A DNA stretch of 64,000 bases. It comes from Nitrospira sp. (GTDB taxonomy: Bacteria > Nitrospirota > Nitrospiria > Nitrospirales > Nitrospiraceae). The DNA is taken from positions 1 to 64,000 of the forward strand of contig JAFEBH010000011.1 in assembly GCA_018242765.1 (NCBI GenBank), given 5' to 3'. The notes beneath the pieces were generated by a model. The model made no database searches. It was not told the DNA's origin and was given only the letters and a program-made list of their open reading frames with translations. Of the stretch, positions 1 through 8,079 are shown one piece after another. Position numbers and translations under genes: made by a program. The first letter of the stretch is position 1; every line of letters begins with the position of its first letter.

Positions 1-70
1 AGGGGGCCAAGAGTGTGTACTAAGGAGGCAGATAAAGTCTGCAGCCTACAGTAGTGAGGTTACAATTAGG

Positions 71-109
71 GGGCTGGTTCGGGTATCCGGACCAGCCCTC
101 TTCTTTTTC
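71..109 (+). terminator. Rho-independent terminator of an upstream gene
   Basis: An 8-bp perfect stem (GGGCTGGT at 71-78 with ACCAGCCC at 91-98) is followed by a T-rich tract (TCTTCTTTTT). It presumably ends a transcript entering from outside the window on the left; bases 1-70 show no gene I can support. Confidence 0.75.
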
Positions 110-154
110 GTGTAGCGGATTTCAAACGAGTGAGTCCGTTGGTTCAGTTACAGA

Positions 155-257
155 AGCTGGTGTTGAATCAGATAGAAGGTAAGATCAGGATGGGACTTGG
201 TTGCGGGGAGGCGATTCGGTCAGGATTTAACCCTTCGGTGACCATCGCGTTAACGGC
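155..257. repeat. Left copy of tRNA-fMet-flank repeat (possible attachment-site relic)
   Basis: Bases 155-210 match bases 4761-4818 in the same orientation with a few mismatches and a small indel. That right copy is the 3' flank of tRNA-fMet plus the last bases of the gene itself, up to the CCA end and acceptor stem. Bases 197-257 match 916-976 with about half a dozen mismatches. The direct orientation is what integration at the 3' end of a tRNA gene would leave. No integrase is visible between the copies, so any element is old or was mobilised in trans. Confidence 0.55.
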
Positions 258-356
258 GTGGAGACCCTACTCTTTTTCGATCCATCCAAAGAGGATCAGG
301 TCCGTACCGAAAGGTGTGAAGGCTGATTGGTTCTCATAGAGCGATAGCTCAATGGC

Positions 357-776
357 TCAGATGGGCGGTCCATCTTTGCTACAAGCGATGTTCCACAGAA
401 TGCCAGCGGCGCTTTTGGGTGTAACCGGACTCCACGTGTTGTTTTCATCATCACCTGCGAGCATCACCTTACCATTTCCCATGTTGTCTGAGTGATACCT
501 GTACGAAAGGTGACGGGAGCGATGTTCTACGCAGTCGAACTGCTGCTGCCATGTGGAAGATAAATACGATTTGCCGTTAATGGCTTGTACAAACCTGAAG
601 TCGTACAGCACTAACATCTTCACAAGGTCTTGCTGACGAGCAACCGTGGCAGGGTCGATGTAGATCGTAAAGCCCCCAGAGCCCGCGGCGTAGCTAATCG
701 GACGCCACCCTGCAAGGGCTGGAACGCAATTCAAGAAAATGAAGGCGAGCAGCGACCAAACAATCGTGATGAACAT
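357..776 (-). CDS. Secreted Adhesin_E-like protein
   Basis: This 139-residue protein opens with a hydrophobic signal peptide ending near ALAG (about residue 23). The remainder looks like the surface-adhesin protein E domain (PF16747): a YIDP segment near residue 40, a central Q-rich strand with a conserved-looking Cys (FDCVEH), and a WSPVTP segment before a final Cys. Two cysteines outside the signal peptide could form a disulfide. The domain call is from memory of the pattern. The real Haemophilus protein E binds host proteins, but in environmental bacteria the role is unknown. It is transcribed alone and sits between two copies of a structured repeat (197-257 and 916-976). Confidence 0.6.
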   Translation of the reverse strand: MFITIVWSLLAFIFLNCVPALAGWRPISYAAGSGGFTIYIDPATVARQQDLVKMLVLYDFRFVQAINGKSYLSSTWQQQFDCVEHRSRHLSYRYHSDNMGNGKVMLAGDDENNTWSPVTPKSAAGILWNIACSKDGPPI

Positions 777-915
777 GAGTGTCTCTCGCAGGAAGGCACA
801 TTCTAGAAGGCTAGGAACAAAGGCGCAAGCCTTGGCCCACAGTGAGAAAGATAGTTGCGGTGCCGGGGCTCGCGTTGCAACATAGCAGGTTAAGAAGAGA
901 GGAAAAGCAGATGGA

Positions 916-976
916 TTGGTTGCGGGGAGGCGATTCGGTCACGATTTAACCTCTCGGTGACGATCGCCTTAACGGC
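916..976. repeat. Second copy of structured repeat
   Basis: It is about 90 percent identical to 197-257. It starts with the same TTGGTTGCGGGGAG that forms the CCA end and acceptor stem of tRNA-fMet read on the minus strand. Further on, a segment resembles the T-arm region, but with an insertion of about 12 bases. Imperfect inverted arms (GGCGAT...ATCGCC) allow a hairpin. The two copies flank the Adhesin_E-like gene. The rest of 777-1072 shows nothing else. Confidence 0.5.
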
Positions 977-1052
977 CTGAATTTCGTATCCCTAGGACTG
1001 AGGTGATTGACTTTCGGCAGGGGTATCAAGGATCATCGCGGTCTGCCTTTCG

Positions 1053-1078
1053 TTGGATGCTGCGTGGTTTGGTATACT
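1053..1078 (+). promoter_or_regulatory. Possible promoter of the Panacea operon
   Basis: A good -10 (TATACT, 1073-1078) lies downstream of a weak -35 candidate (TTGGAT at 1053, short spacing). If it is used, transcription starts near 1085, which excludes the in-frame ATG at 1053 and favours the start at 1110. Confidence 0.35.
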
Positions 1079-1109
1079 AATCGGAGGAGGATTCTTTCCT
1101 CGTGAAGCA

Positions 1110-1769
1110 ATGAGCAATCAAGCCGTCCCTCAATTGATTCGGGCGATTGCGACCTTCGCGCGAGAGAAGGACGCTTACCTCAGCAAGACAAAGCTGCTCA
1201 AGCTTCTTTATCTCTTTGACGTTGAATACTATCGAACTCACCGACATACTTTCACGGAATTTTCATGGAAGTTTTTCCATCTCGGACCATGGACGAACGA
1301 GTATGATCCTCTCCTTGATGAGCTGGTTCGGATGGGCGGGCTTGTGCCGAAGTCAAGCACACACCCGGAATATGAAAGCACCAACTATCTCCCCGGAGAA
1401 TCAGTTGAGATCGATACCATACTTACGAACATTCGAGATGAAGGAGTTCTGAAAAGAGTCCTCAATGCCTGGGTCGAACGCCCGGTTGGGGAAATCTTGG
1501 ATCACGTGTATTTTCGCACCGAGCCCATGGAGAACGCGGTGCGAAACACTCCGCTGGATTTCAGCCTTGTCCCGACCGAGCAACCCATTAAATATGCGCG
1601 AAGTTCCTCCAATGCTTCGCCAAAAGATATTGCGCAAATGCGTCGCACTATCGCGGAGCGCCAACAGCAGCTGAAAACCAACCAATCTCCGTCGCTACCG
1701 TTTACGCCACCGCGCTATGACGATGAATTTTTTCAAGCGATGTCGAAGTTGGAAGAGAGTCTCATCTGA
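1110..1769 (+). CDS. Panacea-domain (DUF4065/SocA-like) protein
   Basis: This protein has 219 residues from the ATG at 1110; an in-frame ATG at 1053 lies upstream of the likely promoter. The N-terminal 110 residues fit the Panacea/DUF4065 fold: a KTKLLKLLYLFDVEYYR helix followed by a FHLGPW segment, the counterpart of the family's KH/HGP motif. The C-terminal third is polar and probably unstructured. Panacea proteins are known as antitoxins that neutralise very diverse toxins encoded next to them, and SocA is a member. The next gene begins six bases downstream on the same strand, so the two form a two-gene unit. The antitoxin role is inferred from family and context. Confidence 0.65.
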   Translation: MSNQAVPQLIRAIATFAREKDAYLSKTKLLKLLYLFDVEYYRTHRHTFTEFSWKFFHLGPWTNEYDPLLDELVRMGGLVPKSSTHPEYESTNYLPGESVEIDTILTNIRDEGVLKRVLNAWVERPVGEILDHVYFRTEPMENAVRNTPLDFSLVPTEQPIKYARSSSNASPKDIAQMRRTIAERQQQLKTNQSPSLPFTPPRYDDEFFQAMSKLEESLI

Positions 1770-1775
1770 CCCTCA

Positions 1776-2459
1776 ATGTTCATTGATGAATACTTCGATT
1801 CAGGCTACTACAAAGAGCTGCCAATAGAGGAAAGAAGTCAGCTGAGATTTGGAAGAATTTGTTGGACGCACGCCTACTATCCACACGAGGACCTTCAGTT
1901 TTTTCGACCGGTTCCTGATCCATCCGAGCCCACGAAGACAATCGCGAATAGATTTCAAATTGAAGCGGCAGGTCAGAATGCCTTTCGTCGTGGATTGCCC
2001 CTGCAGATACCGAAGCTTGAAAGCAACGAAGAATTCCTCGTTGTGCGAGCCAAGCGAAGGCCAGTGGTTGTTATTCAGCCTGAAATGCCTATCCCCTCGA
2101 CGATAAATCTAGGCTATCGAGGACGTGTTCATAGGCGACGTTGTTCCGTAGCGCAAGTCTTTGGATTATCCGATTCAGTCACGGGCCGAGAGGAATTCAG
2201 CCCTGAATTCATCAATCGAGTGCGGAAGATGGAGTATCCCCAGCTAATGTTCTTGCCAAAACGAGCAGGCTTGTTCGAGGTCGATAGTCTCCTCCGACTC
2301 GATGAGCTTCAATCCGTATTTACGGCTCATCTCACACCTGAGAAGTTCTCACTCGCAAATGAAGTCGCAACCATCTTATGCGATCAGGTCCAGTATCTGT
2401 TTACTCAAAAGGGATCAAACGACTACACGCTCCTACGCGAGGAAATTCTTGGCAGTTGA
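1776..2459 (+). CDS. Hypothetical protein, possible PemK/MazF-like toxin partner
   Basis: I do not firmly recognise this 227-residue protein. Two short stretches recall the PemK/MazF fold: a basic strand KRRPVVVIQP near residue 92, similar to the family's RPALVV core, and a segment SLLRLDELQSVF near residue 175 followed by a long helix, as in the MazF C-terminus. The middle has a basic RGRVHRRR run. It starts six bases after the Panacea-like gene with no strong ribosome site, suggesting translational coupling. The order antitoxin then toxin fits a toxin-antitoxin pair, but the toxin assignment is inference. Confidence 0.45.
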   Translation: MFIDEYFDSGYYKELPIEERSQLRFGRICWTHAYYPHEDLQFFRPVPDPSEPTKTIANRFQIEAAGQNAFRRGLPLQIPKLESNEEFLVVRAKRRPVVVIQPEMPIPSTINLGYRGRVHRRRCSVAQVFGLSDSVTGREEFSPEFINRVRKMEYPQLMFLPKRAGLFEVDSLLRLDELQSVFTAHLTPEKFSLANEVATILCDQVQYLFTQKGSNDYTLLREEILGS

Positions 2460-2546
2460 TGGTTGTTGTCATACCGCTGTCGGGTTCGTGTCGTGGTGCA
2501 TCAACACTGGGACGCGTAGGATTGCCCTTAAAAAGGAGGGCATACC

Positions 2547-3179
2547 ATGGATCAAAAAATCATCGGAAAGAATATTCGTCAGCACCGCGAGGAACGACAT
2601 TGGACGCAGGAAGAGTTGGCCATTGTCGCGGGTATCGATGTCAGGACGATACAGCGAGCCGAGAATGGGCAGAACCTCGCCCGTGAGACTTTGAAGGCCA
2701 TAGCAAACGCATTCGAGATCACTATTGATCAACTCTCGAAGGATAGCCAAGAGGCAGCGCTTGCGGAGTTCCGCGTAAAATACTCTGTGATTGAATTGCA
2801 GCCACTTCAACAGGCCACCGATCTCTACCAGCTTTTTGGCACCCATGCGTATCATTTTCAGCGGATCGGCACATTCAACGACGAACAGGCAGGCTCAATT
2901 GCCGAATTTGAACAAGTGGCGAAGGATTACGGTGAAATTTGGAGTGATTTAGAGCCATTACAACGGCGTGATGCTGAGAAATGCCTTCAGCCCCTCATCG
3001 ACCGATTGCGTTTTCTTGAAGTAGCTGTATCCGCCGGTGTCCAGTCTATGCGGCTGAAGTCTACAATTGGTTCATCTCAACTCTTTGCTTTTTCAGTGCT
3101 TTATGTCGCTGTTGTACCTGGCAGTCAGCCACTTCGTGCGCTAATTCGGCAGAGAGGCGGACCTGTACAATTCGCGTGA
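2547..3179 (+). CDS. XRE-family helix-turn-helix protein
   Basis: This 210-residue protein has a strong ribosome site (AAGGAGGG) a few bases upstream of the ATG. Residues 6-62 form a clear Cro/C1-type helix-turn-helix, with TQEELAIVAGIDVRTIQRAENG as its recognition region. The remaining 150 residues are not recognised; the far C-terminus (about 160-205) is hydrophobic enough for a membrane segment. It follows the Panacea pair by about 90 bases and may regulate that pair or the next one. XRE proteins are common regulators and antitoxins in such blocks. Confidence 0.7.
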   Translation: MDQKIIGKNIRQHREERHWTQEELAIVAGIDVRTIQRAENGQNLARETLKAIANAFEITIDQLSKDSQEAALAEFRVKYSVIELQPLQQATDLYQLFGTHAYHFQRIGTFNDEQAGSIAEFEQVAKDYGEIWSDLEPLQRRDAEKCLQPLIDRLRFLEVAVSAGVQSMRLKSTIGSSQLFAFSVLYVAVVPGSQPLRALIRQRGGPVQFA

Positions 3180-3262
3180 ATCGCTGTGCGATGGATAAAT
3201 GCGTGTCTTTGCAGTACACTGGCCCACCATACGCAGGAATCAGGCCTTAGGGAGATTTTGAC

Positions 3263-3880
3263 ATGCCGGTTCAACTTCCTTACCTTCCATCCAACAAAAA
3301 TATTGCTGCTCTATTCGCAAAGATTCAATCGGCCAAGATTCCAGACAAGTTCACTCACGAGTTCCTTCAGACAACTATAGGGCTGAAGGGAACAAATGAC
3401 CGTCCCTTAATCCCGTTCCTAAGAGTCCTCGGCTTCATCGATCAGTCTGGAACTCCCCTTCACTCTTACCGACTCCTGAAGAGTAAGGAAACGGCCCAAA
3501 AAGCTATTGGGCAAGCAATCCGGTCTGCGTACGCTCCCCTTTTTGAAGCGGACGAGAATGTGCACAGTCTTTCCGGTGACAAACTCAAGGGGTTGATTGC
3601 TCAGGTTGCTGGTACGGACGAAGATATGACTGCTCGAATAGGTACGACGTTCACTGCTCTAACAAAGGTGGCGGATTTATCGATTTCGGTTCAGAAAAAC
3701 AACCTCCCAAATGATCACAATGCGGACGAATCTGTATCGAAGGATGAACAAGAAGGAAGTCGATCCGTAAAGCCATTGAGGCCAGAATTCCACTACAACA
3801 TTCAGGTTCATCTTCCATCAAATGCGACGGAAGAGATCTACCTGAGCATCTTCAATGCCTTGCGGAAGGCGTTTCAATGA
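3263..3880 (+). CDS. DUF5343 protein
   Basis: This 205-residue protein starts at an ATG behind GGGAG. Residues 5-150 fit DUF5343: an N-terminal YLPSNKNIAALFAKI segment, then LIPFLRVLGFID, then an AIRSAYAPLFE helix. The family looks like a winged-helix module and is often found beside effector genes. The C-terminal part carries a second small domain ending in a segment like HYNIQVHLPSNATEEIY, which resembles DNA-binding or ATPase-adjacent modules seen in defence genes. Its stop overlaps the start of the HEPN gene by four bases (ATGA), so the two are co-translated. Confidence 0.6.
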   Translation: MPVQLPYLPSNKNIAALFAKIQSAKIPDKFTHEFLQTTIGLKGTNDRPLIPFLRVLGFIDQSGTPLHSYRLLKSKETAQKAIGQAIRSAYAPLFEADENVHSLSGDKLKGLIAQVAGTDEDMTARIGTTFTALTKVADLSISVQKNNLPNDHNADESVSKDEQEGSRSVKPLRPEFHYNIQVHLPSNATEEIYLSIFNALRKAFQ

Positions 3881-4443
3881 CCTTTGATTCTCGTGCCGCA
3901 CTATTTGTGATGCTGGGCCAAACGGCAGAACGAACAGTCGGGAAGATCGACAATGTTGTGCCGCGAGAAAGCCTTCTTCTCAGCCCGTCTTACGATTTGA
4001 CGCCTCTGCTTCCTAGTCACGTAAGGCGGGCGTCAGTTGCGGGCGAGACCTATCGTCTGTTCTTCGTCTTCGAGAATTTTCTACGCGACTTTGTGGTCGA
4101 GGTCTTATCGAAGGACCCCACTCAAACATGGTGGGACAAGGTTCCCCAAAATGTACAAGATGAGGTCGTCAAACTTGAGGAAACCGAAGAGATTAAGAGT
4201 TGGATGGCACTCGGCTCAAGAGATAAGTCAGCACTTCTAACCTATCCCCAACTCCTGGTAATTATCGAACACGCATGGAAAGATGGTTTTGATGATCTTG
4301 TGAGGGACAAGGGGTTAATCCAAGAAGCACGACTAATCGGTCATCTCAGAAATACAATTTGTCACATGACCGATATTCCAGATGAGGAAGCAGATCGTGT
4401 AAGACAAACCATGCGGGACTGGTTTCGTGTTGTGGCACCTTGA
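3877..4443 (+). CDS. Swt1-like HEPN-domain protein, putative RNase effector
   Basis: This 188-residue, mostly helical protein is translationally coupled to the DUF5343 gene (ATGA overlap). Its C-terminal half resembles the Swt1-type HEPN domain. It carries the hallmark R-x4-H motif (Arg158 to His163, read as RNTICH), the active site of HEPN ribonucleases in toxin-antitoxin, abortive-infection and CRISPR effectors. The conserved pair means catalysis is possible. With DUF5343 it makes a two-gene module that could act as an RNase with its regulator; the pairing is seen, the function inferred. It is the last gene before tRNA-fMet. Confidence 0.6.
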   Translation: MTFDSRAALFVMLGQTAERTVGKIDNVVPRESLLLSPSYDLTPLLPSHVRRASVAGETYRLFFVFENFLRDFVVEVLSKDPTQTWWDKVPQNVQDEVVKLEETEEIKSWMALGSRDKSALLTYPQLLVIIEHAWKDGFDDLVRDKGLIQEARLIGHLRNTICHMTDIPDEEADRVRQTMRDWFRVVAP

Positions 4444-4805
4444 AAATACGGTATCATGGCTGCTCTCAGCCCTATGCCTGGCCCGTCGATGACCACGCTG
4501 CACGAAACATAACGAAGTTACCAGGGCAAACCCCCTTAGCTTTCCGGTTTGTTTCCCTTTCGCGAATTCCTACGCTATAGTCCTCGTCGAGGTCGCACGG
4601 GTAGGCCACCCGATGAATCGGTTTTCTCCCCGGTTCGCGCGGCCTCGATATTCCCCCGGAGAAGCGTCACGGAGAAAGGACGCACCCCTTCGCTTTCAGG
4701 TCTTGAAATCCATTTTATGGATTTTGGAAAGGATTTGATCGGATAAATGCGCCACAGAGCGCTGGTGGTGAATCAGATTGAAGGGAAGGAATAGGAAGGG
4801 GATTT
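4444..4805. other. Gene-free junction next to tRNA-fMet
   Basis: I see no convincing gene here. The right part (4761-4805) is the flank repeated at 155-195. A perfect 7-bp inverted repeat (AAATCCA 4706-4712, TGGATTT 4718-4724, five-base loop) could be a terminator stem or a protein site. Other short GC-rich inverted segments occur near 4590-4670. Confidence 0.5.

Positions 4806-4818
<13 letters not shown>
4761..4818. repeat. Right copy of tRNA-fMet-flank repeat
   Basis: This direct repeat of 155-210 covers the 3' flank and the terminal CCA/acceptor bases of tRNA-fMet. The two copies bracket about 4.6 kb of accessory genes. Confidence 0.55.
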
Positions 4819-4882
<64 letters not shown>

Positions 4883-4969
4883 AAGGGAGACTAACAAAGC
4901 GTTGAATGACAAGTCAAGTTAAGGAGTTGTTTGATTGCATTCTCGGAACCACGATGATAAAGCCAAGGT

Positions 4970-5923
4970 ATGCGTATCGTCTTTATGGGCACACCAGAAT
5001 TCGCCGTTCCATCGCTCGAAGCACTCCTAAGCTCAGGCGATCAGGTTGTGGGAGTTGTGTGTCAGCCGGATCGTCCGAAGGGACGGGGGCATCAGGTTGT
5101 CGCGCCGCCTGTGAAGCAGGTGGCGGAGCGTGCCGGGATTCCTGTGTTGCAGCCGCTCAAGATCCGTACCCCGGAGTTTTTGCAAGCCTTGTCGTCCTGG
5201 CAGCCGGATGTGATCGCTGTTGCTGCGTATGGCCGCATTTTGCACAAGCCGATTCTTCAGCTTCCTCCGATGGGCTGTGTGAATGTGCACGGGTCGCTCT
5301 TGCCGAAATATCGAGGGGCTGCTCCGGTTCAATGGGCCGTCATCAATGGGGAGACTGAGACGGGCATTACGACAATGCTCATGGATGAAGGCATGGATAC
5401 CGGGGCTATGTTACTCCAAGCGAAGTTGGAGATTTTGCCCGACGATACGGCCGGGACATTGGCTCCACGCCTGGCTGCACTGGGTGGACGACTGCTCATT
5501 GAGACGCTTGCCCAGCTGAAAGCCGGGACGTTGGTACCGACCAAGCAAGACGATCATCAGGCGACTATGGCCCCGCTCCTGAAAAAAGAAGACGGTCTTA
5601 TTGACTGGACGCTGACTGCGACGTTGCTGGCCAATCGGGTGCGAGGGTTGTCTCCCTGGCCGGGAGCCTATACGTTTCTGGGTGATGAGCGCTGGAACGT
5701 TTGGAAGGCGGTGGCGCAGGTGAGTGTGACCACTGGCACACCAGGAACGATTGTCGCGGTGAATAAACAATCGATCTTGGTGGCAACCGGCGATGGGCTC
5801 CTTGAAATCCGTGAAATCCAGACTGCCAATTCGAAGCGCATGGCGGTGGCCCAATTCCTGGCCGGCCACCGGGTGATCATGGGGCAACAACTTGGATCTC
5901 CGCCGAATACCGTAGTCGGCTGA
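4970..5923 (+). CDS. fmt: Methionyl-tRNA formyltransferase
   Basis: Fmt transfers a formyl group from 10-formyl-tetrahydrofolate to Met-tRNA-fMet before initiation. The protein has 317 residues, the usual length. It starts with the family signature MRIVFMGTPEFAVPSLEALL, and has the catalytic Asn-His region (NVHGSLLPKYRG) and the Asp of TTMLMDEGMDTG. The C-terminal OB-like tRNA-binding domain begins near residue 205. It lies 87 bases from tRNA-fMet on the opposite strand and heads a tight run fmt-rsmB-rpe-pheS-pheT. Peptide deformylase, its frequent neighbour, is not adjacent here. Confidence 0.95.
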   Translation: MRIVFMGTPEFAVPSLEALLSSGDQVVGVVCQPDRPKGRGHQVVAPPVKQVAERAGIPVLQPLKIRTPEFLQALSSWQPDVIAVAAYGRILHKPILQLPPMGCVNVHGSLLPKYRGAAPVQWAVINGETETGITTMLMDEGMDTGAMLLQAKLEILPDDTAGTLAPRLAALGGRLLIETLAQLKAGTLVPTKQDDHQATMAPLLKKEDGLIDWTLTATLLANRVRGLSPWPGAYTFLGDERWNVWKAVAQVSVTTGTPGTIVAVNKQSILVATGDGLLEIREIQTANSKRMAVAQFLAGHRVIMGQQLGSPPNTVVG

Positions 5924-5955
5924 TTACTCCACGGCCTCGACCGCGACAACTTTCC

Positions 5956-7368
5956 ATGCCTGATACAGGTAAGCTGCCAAGTTCCATCAAATATTCACCA
6001 CGGTCTGTTGCACTGTCCGTCTTGCTCGCAAGTCAGCGAGGTGATCGTGCCCTTGATGAGGTGCTGGATCAACGGGTGAGGTCAGTTTCAGACCCGCGTG
6101 ACCGTGCGCTGATCATGGAGCTTGTCTATGGGGTACTTCGAAGGCAGGAGACCCTCGACTGGCGGTTGAGCGCAGTACTCACCAAGCCCCTTCATCGGCT
6201 TCCTGCCTTGGTCCAAATGCTGCTTCGTATTGGCGTCTATCAACTTCTTTATCTCGATCGCATTCCCGCGTCTGCTGCGGTCCACGAAGCCGTCGAGCTG
6301 GCTAAGGCCTCTACACAACAGCTGGGACGAGATTGGAGTGCGTTGGTGAATGCGGTCTTGCGCAACCTTATTCGGTTACCCGTTCCGAACTTGCCGGATC
6401 CAGCGATCCATCCGGTGGAATATCTGTCGGTCAGCTACGGCATTCCTTTGTGGCTGAGTCAGCGGTGGCTCGCACGATTGGGATATGCCCAGGCAGAGTC
6501 AGCTTGTCAGGCGGCTGGCGCAATCCCTTCACTCACCTTTCGGGTCAATCGGACGCGATTGATGAGGGACGCTCTCCTGGAACAGTTTGCGAAAGCCGGG
6601 GTCACCGCCCAGGCAACCAGCATCAGCCCAGTGGGAGTGAAGCTAGACAAGGGGCAGGATGTGTCCTCGCTCCCTGGATTTGAGACCGGTGACTACTATG
6701 TCGAAGATGAAGCGGCGCAACTCATTCCACCGATCCTTGCCCCTCAGCCCGGTGAGTCGATTCTGGATGTCTGTGCCGCTCCCGGAGGGAAGGCCACGCA
6801 TCTTGCCGAGCTCATGGGTGATCGAGGAACGATCGTCGCGGTTGATCTCAAAGCCTCAAGGCTAGAACTGCTCCGAGACAATTGTCGAAGGCTGGGGTTG
6901 AACAGTATTGTCCCAATCGTGGGTGACGCGAGGCGCCCTTCTGACTGGCCGAAGGAAATTACGATGTCTCGTGATGCAGGTCTGCCCGTATTCGACCGTA
7001 TTCTGGTTGATGCCCCGTGCAGCGGACTTGGCGTCTTGCGGCGTCATCCAGAGTCGAAAGGCCGGCGCGAGGACGCCACATTCGCTCGACATCAGACACT
7101 ACAGAGGCAGATCCTTGAATCGGTCGCTCCCTGCTTGCGGCTTGGCGGCGTGCTAGTCTATAGTACCTGCTCGACAGAAACAGAGGAGACCGAAGAGGTT
7201 ATTAACTGGTTTTGCAAGGCCTATCCAGGATGGATGCGTGAATCTGTGGCTCCCTGGCTTCCTCCCGCTGCGCGTCCCTTCGTGACTGAGCAGGGGGCGC
7301 TCTCCACCATGTGTAATTGCGTCGGAATGGACGGGTTCTATGCCGTTCGTCTCAGGAAGATGAGCTAA
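5956..7368 (+). CDS. rsmB: 16S rRNA (cytosine967-C5)-methyltransferase
   Basis: RsmB (Sun/Fmu) methylates C967 of 16S rRNA with S-adenosylmethionine. The protein has 470 residues. Residues 15-150 are the NusB-like RNA-binding domain. The SAM site DVCAAPGGKATHLAEL is near residue 271. The two Cys of the m5C mechanism are in DAPCSG (Cys355) and YSTCS (Cys405). It follows fmt by 32 bases, the classic fmt-rsmB order, and its stop overlaps the rpe start (TAATG). No strong ribosome site precedes the ATG. Confidence 0.93.
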   Translation: MPDTGKLPSSIKYSPRSVALSVLLASQRGDRALDEVLDQRVRSVSDPRDRALIMELVYGVLRRQETLDWRLSAVLTKPLHRLPALVQMLLRIGVYQLLYLDRIPASAAVHEAVELAKASTQQLGRDWSALVNAVLRNLIRLPVPNLPDPAIHPVEYLSVSYGIPLWLSQRWLARLGYAQAESACQAAGAIPSLTFRVNRTRLMRDALLEQFAKAGVTAQATSISPVGVKLDKGQDVSSLPGFETGDYYVEDEAAQLIPPILAPQPGESILDVCAAPGGKATHLAELMGDRGTIVAVDLKASRLELLRDNCRRLGLNSIVPIVGDARRPSDWPKEITMSRDAGLPVFDRILVDAPCSGLGVLRRHPESKGRREDATFARHQTLQRQILESVAPCLRLGGVLVYSTCSTETEETEEVINWFCKAYPGWMRESVAPWLPPAARPFVTEQGALSTMCNCVGMDGFYAVRLRKMS

Positions 7369-8069
7369 TGGCACAATCGATCTCTATCGCACCGTCGATT
7401 CTCTCCGCTGATTTTGCCCGATTGGCGGAAGAAATCGCCGCCGTGGAGCAGGCCGGGGCCGATCTTCTGCATGTGGATGTGATGGACGGCCATTTCGTGC
7501 CCAACCTGACGGTAGGGCCACCCATTGTCGAAAGCCTGAGAAAGGTCACTAAGCTTCCGCTTGATGTGCATCTCATGATCACCAATGCGGATGCCTTTAT
7601 TCCTGATTTTGTGGATGCCGGGGCCGACTATTTGACCGTGCATGTTGAGGCCTGTCCGCATCTCCACCGCACGATTCAGTCGATCAAGGAACGGGGAATC
7701 AAGGCCGGAGTGACGCTGAATCCTGCTACGCCCATTTCCCTTCTGCAAGACATTATCGGTGATGTCGATCTCGTCTTGATCATGTCCGTCAATCCAGGTT
7801 TCGGTGGGCAAAAATTCATTCCGTCGGTGCTCAAAAAAATCGCGGACGCGCGAGGCATGTTGGATCGGATCAACAGCCACGCCCTGCTCGAAGTCGACGG
7901 CGGGGTGAAGGTGGACAATACGAGGGAGATCGTGGCTGCCGGCGCGACGACGTTGGTCGCGGGATCAGCGATCTTTTCTCAACGCGACTATAAGGCGACG
8001 ATCGCGGCCCTGCGGGTAGCCGCTCAGACAGCCATTCAATCCACGCCGCCTGCGGCAGTCAATCGATAG
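7368..8069 (+). CDS. rpe: Ribulose-phosphate 3-epimerase
   Basis: Rpe interconverts ribulose 5-phosphate and xylulose 5-phosphate in the pentose-phosphate and Calvin cycles. The 233-residue TIM barrel starts at the ATG overlapping the rsmB stop by one base. Visible motifs are PSILSADF at the N-terminus, metal ligands in HVDVMDGHFVPN and VHLMI, the flexible loop NPGFGGQ, and the catalytic Asp in VDGGV. An in-frame start lies upstream at 7317, but family length and the TAATG junction favour 7368. Confidence 0.95.
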   Translation: MAQSISIAPSILSADFARLAEEIAAVEQAGADLLHVDVMDGHFVPNLTVGPPIVESLRKVTKLPLDVHLMITNADAFIPDFVDAGADYLTVHVEACPHLHRTIQSIKERGIKAGVTLNPATPISLLQDIIGDVDLVLIMSVNPGFGGQKFIPSVLKKIADARGMLDRINSHALLEVDGGVKVDNTREIVAAGATTLVAGSAIFSQRDYKATIAALRVAAQTAIQSTPPAAVNR

Positions 8070-8079
8070 GCCATTCAGC

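Noticed and set aside
197-257. Repeat copies as real tRNA genes
   Set aside because: They share only the CCA/acceptor end and a loose T-arm similarity with tRNA-fMet; no anticodon arm or complete cloverleaf can be formed.
130-339. 69-residue plus-strand frame at the left edge
   Set aside because: It runs through the tRNA-flank repeat, has no ribosome site and no recognisable protein features.
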